A stretch of DNA of 64,000 nucleotides from Chloroflexota bacterium (GCA_028873865.1 JAPPNI010000029.1:124001-188000), one strand, 5' to 3'. Shown: positions 16,323-27,459, counted from the first letter of the stretch. A program made the numbers and translations. Notes: generated by a model not told the origin, from the letters alone.

Positions 16323-16442
16323 CGGGAGCCTCCTGATCGACTCGATGTGCGCGACCAGCGCCGCGCACCGTAGGGAGGGTAGAGCGGCGGGACGCGATTT
16401 TCAGGTTTCAGGTGGAAACTTTTTTTCGGGCTGGATGAGCGG

Positions 16443-16485
16443 GATTCGGGCACGATCTCCAGTGTTTTACGGGAGATCGTGAATC
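16443..16485 (+). repeat. Interspersed hairpin repeat with CCAGTGTTTTAC, copy 1
   Basis: CACGATCTCC (16451-16460) pairs perfectly with GGAGATCGTG (16472-16481). The loop contains the 3' part of CCAGTGTTTTAC (16459-16470). An outer GATT/AATC pairing extends it past a GGG bulge. Confidence 0.6.
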
Positions 16486-16492
16486 CGGGGCT

Positions 16493-16527
16493 TTCAGCTT
16501 CTTTCAGGTTTTTTCAGCTTTCTTCAG
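16493..16527 (+). repeat. Four TTCAG units at exact 10-bp period
   Basis: TTCAG at 16493, 16503, 16513 and 16523, each preceded by T/C-rich bases. On the minus strand this reads CTGAA followed by A-rich spacers once per helical turn, a layout expected to bend DNA. It lies about 170 bp upstream of the tandem SDR operon start. Confidence 0.55.
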
Positions 16528-16627
16528 GTCGGTGCGTTCAGACTTGTTCGGGCCTGTTCGGATCCGTACGGCTGCGCTGGGCATCGGTCGACCGGATCCG
16601 GGGAAGACCGAGCGATGGCGTGCGGCG

Positions 16628-16695
16628 CGGAAGAAACTTTTCTTCGAGAGCGATCCGGGCGCAATTTCCAGTGTTTTACTGGGGATCGTGCGCTG
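16628..16695 (+). repeat. Interspersed repeat with CCAGTGTTTTAC, copy 2
   Basis: CCAGTGTTTTAC at 16668-16679 is flanked by GCGC and by GGGGATCGTGCGC. Upstream GAAACTTTTCTTC resembles GAAACTTTTTTTC at 16416-16428 near copy 1, so the two regions are diverged duplicates about 210 bp apart. Confidence 0.55.
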
Positions 16696-16938
16696 AGGGT
16701 GGTCAGTTCTGGCAAATTTTGGTGTGATTTTGTCAGTTTCCGGCCCGTTTTGTGGGCGGTTTGGCAGGTTCCTGGACAGTTCTGGGCAGTCGGGGTGTCC
16801 GGGGCGGGAACGACTTCGTGAAAGCATGGCGAGATCGGTTGCTCCTGAGCCGACATAGTGAACCAGCACGCTCGTGCTGATATGCACAAACGTACTAGGG
16901 GGGCTCAGGGCGTCAAGGCGACGCTTGCTCAGGCCGCG

Positions 16939-18183
16939 TCAGGTGAGCGCGTCGGCGATGGCGAGTTCGGCGATGCGGTCGTCTCCGTAGCCAAGGATGT
17001 CTCGCAGGACGAGGTCGTTGTCGCGACCGATCGAGGGGGCGACGGAGCGGTAGCTGGGCGGGGTCTCGGTCATCCGGCCCTTGGCGGCTTCGAAAGTGGT
17101 GGCGCCGTGCTCGGGGTGTTCCATCTCGATGAAGTGGCCGCGATGCTGGAGCTGCGGGTCGCGGGCAGCGGCGACGCTGTTGGAGACGGCGTGCGCGGGC
17201 ACGCCGAAGGCCTGGAGCATGTACTCAATCTCGACCGCGCCGCGTTCGGCGGTCCAGCCGGAGACGATGCCGTTGAGTTCGGCCTCGTTGGCCTTGCGCG
17301 CGGCGAGGTCGGCGAAGCGGTCGTCGCAGGTCAGTTCACCCTGGCCCATGGCGGCGCAGAGATTGGCCCAGTCGGCGTCGTCGCGCACGGCGATGGCGAC
17401 CCAGTCGTCGTCGCCGGAGGCGGCGTAGCAGCCGTGCGGCGCCATGTCGGGATCGGCGTTGCCGACCAGTTGGGGCACGCGGCCGTTGATCGTGTAGTCG
17501 AGCAGCGCTGCGCTCATGAAGTGGAGCGAGGATTCGGCCTGGGCCTGGTCGATGTAGATGCCCTCGCCGGTGCGGTCGCGGTGGTCGAGCGCGGCGAGGA
17601 TCGTGGGCAGGGCGAAGCGGGGCGAGAGGTAGTCGGTGTAGGCGGAGTAGGGGCCGATCGGCGCGCCGCCGGGGTTTCCGGCGAGCGCGATGTAGCCGCC
17701 GATCGCCGCGCCCATCGTGCCGAAGCCGGCGACGCGGGAGAGCGGGCCTTCCTGTCCGAAGAGGCAGGTGGAGAGCATGATCAGTTCGGGTTTGATCTGC
17801 TTGAGCGACTCGTAGTCCATGCCCCAGGCGCGCATGGCGCGGGGCGAGAAGGACTCGGTCAGGACGTCGCACCACTTGATCAGGTCGAGCAGGACGTCGC
17901 GCGCCTCGGGGGTGGCGAGGTTGAGCGAGAGTCCGAGCTTGTTGACGTTCATGTTGCCGAAGAGGCCGGAGTGGTCGGGTCCCTGTCCGTTGTTGTGGTA
18001 GGGGCCGATGCCGCGCGCGGTCTCGATGCGGTTGGCGGACTCGATGCGCACGACGGTAGCGCCGAAGTCGGCCATGGCGCGGGTGGCAGTCGGTCCGGCG
18101 ACGACCCACATGAGGTCGAGCACCTTGAGTCCGGCGAGGGCGCCCTCGGTGGGGATGCCAGGAGCGTTGCTGAGCGTTGTCAT
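16939..18183 (-). CDS. CaiB/BaiF (class III) CoA-transferase, catalytic half of a pair
   Basis: Transfers CoA between an acyl-CoA donor and a carboxylic acid through an aspartyl-CoA mixed anhydride; 414 residues. N-terminal VAGPTATRAMADFGATVVRI and the ENFSP-like region TESFSPRAMRAWG are family features. The catalytic Asp is present in YTDYLSP, 22 residues before the Gly of RTGEG. The ATG directly abuts the TAG of the upstream CoA-transferase gene, which lacks this Asp, so the two probably form a heteromer. The ligand acid is unknown. Stop near 16939, then non-coding repeats. Confidence 0.92.
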   Translation of the reverse strand: MTTLSNAPGIPTEGALAGLKVLDLMWVVAGPTATRAMADFGATVVRIESANRIETARGIGPYHNNGQGPDHSGLFGNMNVNKLGLSLNLATPEARDVLLDLIKWCDVLTESFSPRAMRAWGMDYESLKQIKPELIMLSTCLFGQEGPLSRVAGFGTMGAAIGGYIALAGNPGGAPIGPYSAYTDYLSPRFALPTILAALDHRDRTGEGIYIDQAQAESSLHFMSAALLDYTINGRVPQLVGNADPDMAPHGCYAASGDDDWVAIAVRDDADWANLCAAMGQGELTCDDRFADLAARKANEAELNGIVSGWTAERGAVEIEYMLQAFGVPAHAVSNSVAAARDPQLQHRGHFIEMEHPEHGATTFEAAKGRMTETPPSYRSVAPSIGRDNDLVLRDILGYGDDRIAELAIADALT

Positions 18184-19425
18184 CTAGATCACCCCCCGTT
18201 CCCGCAGGTCGTTGAGCGCGTCCTGGTCGAGGCCGAGCTCGGCGTAGACCTCGGCGTTGTGTTCGCCGAGCGTCGGCGCCCGGCGGCGGTACTCGATTTC
18301 GTTGTCGGAGAGCTTGACGAACGGTCCAGGGAAACGCACCGGATCGGGCCAGCCGGGCATCTCGTGTTCGCGCCAGAAATCGCGGGCCTCGAACTGGTCG
18401 AAGTTGGCGACCTCGTCGACGGTCGTGACCGGCACGATCAGGAGCGAGCGCGACTGGGCCTGCTCGAAGAGCTCGGCGCGGGTGCGCTGCTTGAGGAACG
18501 CGCCGACGACGTCCATCAGGCGATCCCACTCGGAGAGCGGCCGCGCGCCGGAGATGAACTCTCCGCCGAGGCCGATCCAGTCGAGGTCGCGGTCCTCGAT
18601 GGTGCATTCGCCCTCGTCGTACATCCAGTTGAACAGGCGCTGCGAGAACGGTCCGATGCCGGAGCCGAAGAGGAAGGTGAGGGAGATGTAGCCGTCGGCG
18701 ACTTCCCAGATCAGTTTGCCGGTGAACGGTCCGACGGCCATGCCTCCGGCGACGCGGGCGGTCTCGGCTGCGCCGATCGAGGCGGCGAGATTGGCGGACA
18801 TCGTGGCGGCGGCGACGGACTGCTGGGCGGAGATGTCGACGTGCTGGCCGCGGCCGTTGTTGCTCCGCGCTCGGAGCGCGACCATTGCGGCGATCGCGGC
18901 TTCGCCCGAAGCGTGGCTCCAGGCCTGGGGCACGGAGACGCGGACGGGCGATTCGCCGGCGCCGCCGGAGAGAATCAGCGGTCCGCCGGCGGCCATGAGG
19001 ATCAGGTCGGTGGCCTCGTAGGCGGCTTTGGGTCCGGTCTGGCCGAAGGCGGAGATCGAGGTGTAGATCAGTTCTTCGTGGCCGTTGGCGAGGTGGTCGT
19101 AGCCGAGGCCTCGGCGAGCCATTTCGCCGGGGACGTCGGACTCGAGGATGAAGTCGGCGGAGGCGGCGAGCTGGCGAATCAGGGCCTGGCCGTCGGAATG
19201 GTCGAGGTTGCAGGTGATGCCGCGCTTGTTGCGGGCGTAGGCCCACCAGAAGAGGGAGCGGTCGGGCCCGGGCTCGTCGCCGGCGAACGGCCCGACGGAG
19301 CGCGCCGGAGAGCCGTCGGGCGGCTCAATGGCGATCACGTCGGCGCCGAGGTCGGCGAGGATCTGGCCGGCCAACATGCCTCGCTGATCGGTCAAATCCA
19401 GAACGCGGTACGGCGTCAACAGCAT
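18184..19425 (-). CDS. CaiB/BaiF CoA-transferase-like protein lacking the catalytic Asp
   Basis: 413-residue class III CoA-transferase fold: AGQILADLGADVIAIEPPDGS at the N-terminus, FWWAYARNKRGITCNL near 75, and the NNGRGQHVDIS signature near 195. Counting back 22 residues from the Gly of that signature, where the catalytic Asp sits in active members, gives a Trp (QAWSHASGEAA). I infer a non-catalytic partner of the adjacent downstream protein, with which it is translationally linked. The start has GGAGGAGG seven bases upstream, and TACCCT near 19460 on this strand is a possible -10 box. Confidence 0.9.
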   Translation of the reverse strand: MLLTPYRVLDLTDQRGMLAGQILADLGADVIAIEPPDGSPARSVGPFAGDEPGPDRSLFWWAYARNKRGITCNLDHSDGQALIRQLAASADFILESDVPGEMARRGLGYDHLANGHEELIYTSISAFGQTGPKAAYEATDLILMAAGGPLILSGGAGESPVRVSVPQAWSHASGEAAIAAMVALRARSNNGRGQHVDISAQQSVAAATMSANLAASIGAAETARVAGGMAVGPFTGKLIWEVADGYISLTFLFGSGIGPFSQRLFNWMYDEGECTIEDRDLDWIGLGGEFISGARPLSEWDRLMDVVGAFLKQRTRAELFEQAQSRSLLIVPVTTVDEVANFDQFEARDFWREHEMPGWPDPVRFPGPFVKLSDNEIEYRRRAPTLGEHNAEVYAELGLDQDALNDLRERGVI

Positions 19426-19485
19426 CGGACTGCCTCCTCCCGCTCAGCGATTGAAGGGTATCGCAAGCGATTGGGGGTCGGCGGG

Positions 19486-20556
19486 CTAGTGCAGCGCTCC
19501 GGAACCGCTGATCTCCCAGGTTTCCTCGACGACTCCGGCGCGGTGGGCGTGCAGGGTGCGGTGCAGGAGGACGGTGCTGTCGGAGTAGTGCGGGACCATC
19601 TCGACGCGGTCGCTGATCTGCAGCGGCTGGCCGCCGTCTCGGGCAAGGTGGGTGTGCTCGGCGCTCAGGCCGGCGCAGCTCCAGCCGTCGGGGTTGACGA
19701 CCGCGGGCAGTCCGGTGTGCCGGCCGGTCGCTTTCCAGCCGGCGTCTCCGGCGGCGCGCTCGGGGCTGGCGGCGGAGACCACCTGGCAGACGAGGCTGAG
19801 CGCCCTGCGGTGTCCGCCGACGCCCATCAGCTCGTAGGTGAGGTCCATGAGGGCGGCCCCGCCGGCCTGGAGTTCATTGAGGACGCCCTGGTTGAGGACG
19901 TATCGGTAGTTGCCGCTGCCGCCTCCGGAGAGCACGCCGATCTCGTGACCGTCGGACTGGCAGAGGTCATTGGCCCGGGCCAGGATTGATGCGGAGGCGG
20001 CGGTCTCGCGCTCTTTCTCCTCGTCGGGCAGGCCCATGACGTGGCCCTCGTAGCCCATTAGGCCGCGCAGGCGAACCGCGGGGAGGTCGGAGATGAGCGC
20101 GCAGAGCGCCGGCGCCTGCTCGGGCGTGACGCCGCAGCGGTGGAGGTTGACGTCGACGTCGACGAGCAGGTCGATGGTCACGCCGGCGGCGTCGGCAGCG
20201 GCGGAGATCTCGCGGATGTTGGCGGCGTCGTCGACGGCGACGCAGAGGGTCGCCAGTTTGGCGACCTCGACCAGTCGGGCGACCTTTTGCTCGCCCACGA
20301 CCTCGTTGGCGACCAGGATGTCGGTGACGCCGCCTCTGGCCATCGCGAGCGCCTCCGACGCCTTGGCGCAGGTGATGCCGACGGCTCCGGCTTGCAGCAG
20401 TCTCAGCGCCATGGCGGGCGCTTTGCAGGCCTTGACGTGCGGACGCCAGGCGATGCCGGCGTCGGCGCAGCGTTGGGCCATCAGCGAGGCGTTGTGGTCG
20501 AGCGCATCGAGGTCGACCAGCAGCGCGGGCGTGTCCAACTCCCAGATTGAGGTCAT
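19486..20556 (-). CDS. D-threonine aldolase/D-serine dehydratase-like PLP enzyme (DSD1 family)
   Basis: Fold type III PLP enzyme (alanine-racemase-like barrel plus C-terminal D-ser_dehydrat domain), 356 residues. It starts WELDTPALLVDLDALDHN, and the PLP Lys lies in RPHVKACKAP near residue 42. The C-terminal metal site reads VPHYSDSTV, where I would expect a P-x-H-x-C/D pattern; the His appears shifted by one. It likely acts on D-threonine, D-serine or beta-hydroxy-D-amino acids. ATG 20556 follows GGGAGC. It is divergent from a hydrolase gene 46 bp away. Confidence 0.85.
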   Translation of the reverse strand: MTSIWELDTPALLVDLDALDHNASLMAQRCADAGIAWRPHVKACKAPAMALRLLQAGAVGITCAKASEALAMARGGVTDILVANEVVGEQKVARLVEVAKLATLCVAVDDAANIREISAAADAAGVTIDLLVDVDVNLHRCGVTPEQAPALCALISDLPAVRLRGLMGYEGHVMGLPDEEKERETAASASILARANDLCQSDGHEIGVLSGGGSGNYRYVLNQGVLNELQAGGAALMDLTYELMGVGGHRRALSLVCQVVSAASPERAAGDAGWKATGRHTGLPAVVNPDGWSCAGLSAEHTHLARDGGQPLQISDRVEMVPHYSDSTVLLHRTLHAHRAGVVEETWEISGSGALH

Positions 20557-20602
20557 AGCATGCTCCCAACTGAACACAGGAATCGTAACGAAACAGCGAC
20601 CG

Positions 20603-21355
20603 ATGTCATTCGCCGCAATCAACGGGCTGCAGCTCTTCTACCACGAGCAGGGACCGGACGACCCCGATGCGCCGACGATTGTCTTCGTCCACGGCACGCA
20701 GGGCAATGCGTCGCTGTGGGCGGGTTTGATCGACGTGCTCTCGGACCGCTTCCGCTGCGCGGCGCTCAACCATCGTGGGCGGGCGCCGTCGGAGTCGCCG
20801 GACGATCCGTCGATTTACAGCATCGAGCAGTTCGCCGACGACCAGGCGGCGTTCATTGAGCAGCGGGGATATCGACACATCACGATGATGGGCTGGTCGC
20901 TGGGCGTGCGGACGACGCTGGCTTACCTGGATCGGCATGGATCGGGCCGCGTCGGACAGGCGATCCTGGTCGCGGGGCCGCCCTCGCCCAACTTTGGCGG
21001 ACAACCGTTGACTCCGCCGGATCAAGATGCGCCGCCGCGGGAGGTCTGGGGCCAGCAGTTTCGGCCCTCGACGGAGGCCTGCTGGGAGGGCTCACAGCAT
21101 TCCCGGGCTACGTGTGACCTGGAAGCGACGTTGTCGAACATCGAGATCCCGGTGGGGATCTTCCCCGGCCGCAACGATCCGATCTGCCCGCACGCGGCCG
21201 CCGAGTTCATGGCTCGGGAGATTCCCGACGCGACGCTGAGGACATTCGAGGAGTCGGGGCATGCGCCGCTGATCTCGGAGGCGGAGCGCTTTGTGGAGGA
21301 GACGGTCGCCTTCATCGAGCGCTGCGAGGCGGCGCGAGCCGGGTTGGCCGGCTAG
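20603..21355 (+). CDS. Alpha/beta-hydrolase
   Basis: Single-domain hydrolase of 250 residues. Oxyanion segment FVHGTQGNASLW near residue 28, nucleophile elbow GWSLG near 97, and a late His in ESGHAP near 222 make a plausible Ser-Asp-His triad with Asp in GRNDP near 195. The start MSFAAINGLQLFY is chosen by homology-like onset; a longer upstream frame runs antisense to the PLP enzyme and is rejected. No Shine-Dalgarno is obvious. Substrate not predictable. The 3' end overlaps the aquaporin stop by four bases. Confidence 0.85.
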   Translation: MSFAAINGLQLFYHEQGPDDPDAPTIVFVHGTQGNASLWAGLIDVLSDRFRCAALNHRGRAPSESPDDPSIYSIEQFADDQAAFIEQRGYRHITMMGWSLGVRTTLAYLDRHGSGRVGQAILVAGPPSPNFGGQPLTPPDQDAPPREVWGQQFRPSTEACWEGSQHSRATCDLEATLSNIEIPVGIFPGRNDPICPHAAAEFMAREIPDATLRTFEESGHAPLISEAERFVEETVAFIERCEAARAGLAG

Positions 21356-22125
21356 GCGGTCTCTTCGGCCTCTTCAGCCCCTTCAGCCTCATTGGCCTCC
21401 TCCTCGGCCTCTTCCTCAGTCTCATTGCCGGCGCGGAAGAAGTGGTGATAGAGGAGGGCGGCCGCGGTGGCGCCGATGCCCGGACCGAGGACGTAGACCC
21501 AGAACGAGTCGAAGGCGTTCGAGATCAGGGCCGGTCCGAAGGTGCGGGCGGGGTTGACCGACGCGCCGGTCATGGGTACGGCGATCAGGTGGATGATCAC
21601 CACGGTCAGGCCGATCGCGAGCGGGGCTGCCACGCCGAATCCCTTCTTCGAGACGGCCACGGCGAAGATCACCGAGACCAGCGCGGCGGTCAGCAGCAGC
21701 TCGAGCAACAGGGCGCCGCCTTCGCCGAGCCCCAGCTGGTTGATCCCGTGGGCTCCGAAGTTGGTCAGGTTGCCGACCTCGTCGAACAGGATCGCGTAGA
21801 GCAAGGAGGTTGCCAGGGCGGCGCCGAGCAACTGCATGAGCATGTACACACAGCCCGGGGCGACCTTGATGTTCCGGGTCACGATCATGGCGAGGGTGAC
21901 GGCGGGGTTGAGGTGACCGCCGGAGTAGTTCGCCGTGGCGTAGATCATGACGGCGATGCCGATGCCGTGGGCCAGGGCGATCGCGACGAGATCGCCGCCG
22001 CCGGTGGCGATCACTGCGCCCGTCCCGATGAGGACGAAGAGCATGGTTCCGATCAACTCCGCGACATAGGCGCGGATGTTGTCTCCTGATGCGATCTCTG
22101 CCAGACCAAGCTGTTCGGAGTCCAT
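21352..22125 (-). CDS. MIP-family channel (aquaporin)
   Basis: Six-helix water or small-solute channel in the cytoplasmic membrane, 257 residues. Both pore motifs are present: GGHLNPAVT near residue 71 and GASVNPARTFGPAL near 195. The second lacks the Asp after NPAR that marks glycerol facilitators, so a water channel is more likely. The protein ends in an acidic low-complexity tail (Glu/Ala-rich, about 25 residues) that is unusual for the family. GAGGGA precedes the ATG. It is divergent from katG with a 228-bp intergenic region. Confidence 0.93.
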   Translation of the reverse strand: MDSEQLGLAEIASGDNIRAYVAELIGTMLFVLIGTGAVIATGGGDLVAIALAHGIGIAVMIYATANYSGGHLNPAVTLAMIVTRNIKVAPGCVYMLMQLLGAALATSLLYAILFDEVGNLTNFGAHGINQLGLGEGGALLLELLLTAALVSVIFAVAVSKKGFGVAAPLAIGLTVVIIHLIAVPMTGASVNPARTFGPALISNAFDSFWVYVLGPGIGATAAALLYHHFFRAGNETEEEAEEEANEAEGAEEAEETA

Positions 22126-22341
22126 CTGAGTCCCTCACACTCAAGCGTTGCCGACTGTTGTGGGGGAGGCTAGCTATCTGCAATCGGGGATTCAGGTGTC
22201 GGCGCGATCTCTTTTGGCGGCCAGACTCGGTGATAGGCTACGCACGCTGTGCGACACGAGAAGATTTGCCGGGAGCGCCGCGAGACTTATTGGGCTGAAA
22301 CGAGCTTCGGCGCTCGGCAAGGCGCGTTCCCGCGCCCTTGA

Positions 22342-24483
<2,142 letters not shown>

Positions 24484-24739
24484 GTCCGTCGCCGGCTCGA
24501 TGCCCACCATGTGGAGAAACTCCTGCGCAGGCAGGGGGTTCCCCACGATGTCCTCGGACGAGCGGAATCCGCTCAAGCTCAGTCCACCACCAGCGACAGC
24601 TACTAATCGTCCGCGCCTCGGTGTTGGGACCTGCTCGCTTGGCGGATGCTGTACTGCTCTACCATCAGCAGCACACGAAACAGACCAAGTCCGTGCCGAC
24701 CACCCACAGACATGGCAACAGCGTGGGCAGGAGTTCGGC

Positions 24740-25519
24740 GTGGATCCCGAATCTAGGCGGCTCTCGCGCTTCCTGCCCGCATCGATGTATCTGTCGCAGA
24801 ACCTGCGGCGTGCGCTGCGCCGAGTCGCCCTGCGTGTGCTGTTGATTTCCCTGGCAGCCAGCGCCCTCATGGGCGTGATCGCTCTGCTCGACAGTGACTT
24901 CGGGGACATTCAGGAGAAGCTTCTGCTCACGAGCCTGGCCACATTCGGGGTCAGCGTCATCCTCCTGTCTTGCGGTCTCGCCTAGGAACGCAGCCGATTG
25001 GGCGTTGTTCCGCCCGTCGGTATCGCCTGCGGCCTGATCGGCTTCGGCATCGTCATCTACGCGATCTGGTTGCGGCCGGACTTCGACTATGACGACTGGG
25101 CGCGAGCTTTCGTCACAGAGATCGTGATCGCGGTGGCCGCGGCTCACCTCAGCCTCGTTGCAATCACCGGCACGACTGGCAGGTTCCGGTGGGTCGAGTA
25201 CCTGGCCTATGGACTCAATCTCCTCGCAATGCTCCTCTTGCTATCGGCGGTTTGGGACGAGAACGTTGACGACGATTTCTGGCGGTTCTTCGGGATCGTC
25301 ATGGTGCTGCTGCTCGCGGTGACCATCGCGCGACCGATACTCAACCGACTCCAGCCCCACCGCGATGACACTGCATCTTTTCAGCCTGAGCCTGGATTGG
25401 CAGCTGTGTTTTGTCCGCGATGCGGGACACGGCTTCCGACTCCAGGTGGAGCCTCGTGCGCGGCGTGTGGCGCGAGCTTTCAGGTGCTCATTGCTTCGGA
25501 ACAGCCACCCGACCGTTAG
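24740..25519 (+). pseudogene. Multi-pass membrane protein with C-terminal zinc ribbon, interrupted by an in-frame TAG
   Basis: The frame opens at GTG 24740 (AGGAG six bases upstream; ATG 24785 is an alternative) and encodes two transmembrane helices up to LLSCGLA. It then hits TAG at 24983-24985. The same frame continues without another stop for 178 codons: ERSRLG, four more hydrophobic helices, then a zinc ribbon FCPRCGTRLP ... CAACG near the end. The joined product would be a six-helix membrane protein of about 259 residues. It is either a recent nonsense pseudogene, a two-gene split, or a sequencing error. Family unknown. Bases 24484-24739 show no gene. Confidence 0.6.
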
Positions 25520-26388
25520 TCCACAACCAGTGGCAGCGACTCGTCGGCGGCGTACTCCGACATTGAGGCGTCGTAGACGGCGATATTTTCGTAGCCGAGC
25601 AGACTGAGCACGAGCGCGTCGTTGGACGCTGCGATTCCGCCGCCGCAATAGGTCACAACTCGCTGCGACTTGTCCGGTGCGACCTCGGAGAACATCTCGG
25701 CGAGGTCGTCCGACGGGCGATAGAGGCCGGTGTCGGGGTCGATCAGCTCCATTGCCGGGACGTTGGTCGAGCCGGGGATGTGTCCAGCGCGGCCGTAGGT
25801 CCGTCCGCCGTCGGCGCCGGAGTGCTGGTCTCGGCCGAGCGCGTTGATCAGGCAACTACCGCCCGACTCGACGAACGCCTTGACCTCATCCAGGTCGGCG
25901 AAGCGGTCGAGGTCGGCGGTCGGCGTGAAGCTCGCCGGCGCGTAGCTGGCTGCGTCGGTCGAGGTCGGACGGCCCTCGTCGCTCCAGCGACGCCAGCCGC
26001 CGTCGAGCACCGCGGCGTTCTTACAGCCCATCGACTGGAACATCCACCAGAGCCTGGCGGCCCACATCGAGCCGAGACGGTCGTAGAGGATCAGCCTGGA
26101 CGTCTCTGAGATGCCGTGCCGGCCCGCAGCTTCGGCGAAGGCGTCGGCCGAGGGCATCATGAAGCGCAGACGCTGGCTGTTGTCGGAGAAGTCGGCCTGT
26201 AAGTCGAGGTAGCCGGCGCCGGGGATGTGTCCCGAGTCGTATTCGGCCCGGCCCGACTCGACGCGGTATCCGCCGCCGTCGCGCGGCCTGAGGAATACGG
26301 TCGACTCGAAGACCCGGACGTCCGGATCGTCAAGGTGCTCGGCCAGCCAGTCTGTTGACACCAGGTATTCGGGATGCGCAAACGCCAT
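25516..26388 (-). CDS. Thiosulfate/3-mercaptopyruvate sulfurtransferase (two rhodanese domains)
   Basis: Transfers sulfane sulfur from thiosulfate or mercaptopyruvate to thiol acceptors or cyanide. Its 290 residues hold two rhodanese domains. The first is inactive-looking, with linker SGHIPGAGYLDLQ near residue 50. The second carries the catalytic Cys in the loop YCGGGIAAS near 248. The neutral-glycine loop (CGGGIAAS) is closer to thiosulfate-type than to the classic SseA CGSGVTA loop, so donor preference is uncertain. It converges with the interrupted membrane-protein gene, overlapping it by four bases. Confidence 0.92.
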   Translation of the reverse strand: MAFAHPEYLVSTDWLAEHLDDPDVRVFESTVFLRPRDGGGYRVESGRAEYDSGHIPGAGYLDLQADFSDNSQRLRFMMPSADAFAEAAGRHGISETSRLILYDRLGSMWAARLWWMFQSMGCKNAAVLDGGWRRWSDEGRPTSTDAASYAPASFTPTADLDRFADLDEVKAFVESGGSCLINALGRDQHSGADGGRTYGRAGHIPGSTNVPAMELIDPDTGLYRPSDDLAEMFSEVAPDKSQRVVTYCGGGIAASNDALVLSLLGYENIAVYDASMSEYAADESLPLVVD

Positions 26389-26496
26389 GGTCGATGGTCC
26401 TTGTCGGTTCAGGGCTGTTCGGGTTCATGGCTAGGTTAGCCATCCCCCGCGATAGACTGGCCCAGTACGTCCAGCACAGCCCGAGAAGTCCTGCCC

Positions 26497-27453
26497 GTGC
26501 CCTATCTCAACACCTTCGCTCCCACCGTCGACGCCGTCGATCTGACCGGAACCGATGAGTTCGCGTCACTCTGCGAATCGGCCGCCGACCTTGGTATCGC
26601 ACACTCCGACCAGATTCGATACGTGTCCCGCAACAAGGTGATCAACCACCTCCGTCTGCACCTGCTCGAATGGGGCGACCCGGCCAACCCGACGATCGTC
26701 CTGCTGCATGGAGGTAACCAGTCGGCGCATAGCTGGGACCTGGTCGCGCTGCACCTGGCGGACCGCTTCCACATCATCGCGCCCGACCAGCGCGGACACG
26801 GCGACTCGGAATGGGCCCGCGACGCCGACTACGGCCCGGACCAGATGGCCTCGGATGCGCTCCAGTTGATCCACGAGGACGGCATCGAGCGGCCGATCGT
26901 GATGGGCCACTCGATGGGCGGCATGGTCACGATGCGGCTGACGGCGCGCGCGCCGTCGCTGCCTCGTGCGGTGGTGCTGGTCGATGTCGGACCCGAGGTC
27001 TCGCAGCGGGGCGCGCAGGCGATTCGCAACTTCGTCGTGCGCAACGTCGAGTTTGAGCATCTCGACGAGTTCATTGACCGCGTCGCGGCCTACGACCCGT
27101 TCCGCTCGCGGGAGCATATGGAGCGCACGGCGCGCTATAACCTCGTGCATCGCTCGGACGGCAAGTACGTTTCCAAGTCCGACCGCATCCTGCACGATCC
27201 GGGCTTCCGCCGCCCGGCCGCCGACCGCCGCGACGTGGCCGACGGGTTCCACCAGTTCGACGGCCCCACGCTGCTCGTGCGGGGCGAGTCGAGCAACATC
27301 CTCGAGGCCGACGCTGCGGAGCGGTTCGTCGACGATCTGCCCAACGCCCGGCTGGTCGAAGTGCCGGATTGCGGGCACAACGTCCACTCGCAGAACACGC
27401 CGGGCTTCATCGCGGCGGTCTCGGACTTCCTGCTCTCAGCGGCGCAGGTCTGA
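26497..27453 (+). CDS. Alpha/beta-hydrolase
   Basis: Hydrolase of 318 residues with an approximately 50-residue N-terminal extension before the fold. Oxyanion motif LLHGGNQSAHSW near residue 70, PDQRGHGDS near 98, nucleophile elbow GHSMGG near 134, late His in CGHNVHS near 292. The RGHGDS and GHSMGG pattern is typical of carboxylesterase, haloperoxidase or C-C hydrolase members. GTG start with TAGACT at about 26452 as candidate -10. It heads a plus-strand block reaching to 30676. Confidence 0.88.
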   Translation: MPYLNTFAPTVDAVDLTGTDEFASLCESAADLGIAHSDQIRYVSRNKVINHLRLHLLEWGDPANPTIVLLHGGNQSAHSWDLVALHLADRFHIIAPDQRGHGDSEWARDADYGPDQMASDALQLIHEDGIERPIVMGHSMGGMVTMRLTARAPSLPRAVVLVDVGPEVSQRGAQAIRNFVVRNVEFEHLDEFIDRVAAYDPFRSREHMERTARYNLVHRSDGKYVSKSDRILHDPGFRRPAADRRDVADGFHQFDGPTLLVRGESSNILEADAAERFVDDLPNARLVEVPDCGHNVHSQNTPGFIAAVSDFLLSAAQV

Positions 27454-27459
27454 CAGGCG

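Larger units (their letters stand above)
16323..16938. other. 616-bp non-coding region with repeats
   Basis: Base composition is visibly more T-rich than the neighbouring genes. It holds two copies of an imperfect repeat carrying CCAGTGTTTTAC (also found at 38821), a run of four TTCAG units at 10-bp spacing, and a short inverted repeat CAGCACG/CGTGCTG at 16864-16879. Reading frames here cross the repeats and resemble no protein I know, so I annotate no gene. Confidence 0.6.

Noticed and set aside
14158..16373. Long open frames on both strands over the tandem SDR genes
   Set aside because: They are shadow frames. The SDR frames contain intact cofactor and YxxxK motifs, whereas the alternatives are Arg- or Gly-rich and motif-free.
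16864..16879. CAGCACG-CT-CGTGCTG inverted repeat as a terminator for the CoA-transferase operon
   Set aside because: The loop is only two bases and there is no T run on either strand. An operator is possible but unsupported.
16504..16889. Minus-strand frames of about 120 codons in the repeat region
   Set aside because: They run through the CCAGTGTTTTAC and TTCAG repeats, lack a ribosome binding site and resemble no protein family.
16858..19989. A plus-strand frame of more than 1000 codons
   Set aside because: It lies antisense to two CoA-transferase genes and a PLP enzyme with clear motifs. The product is Gly/Val/Asp-rich without recognisable domains, as expected from strong codon bias in GC-rich DNA.
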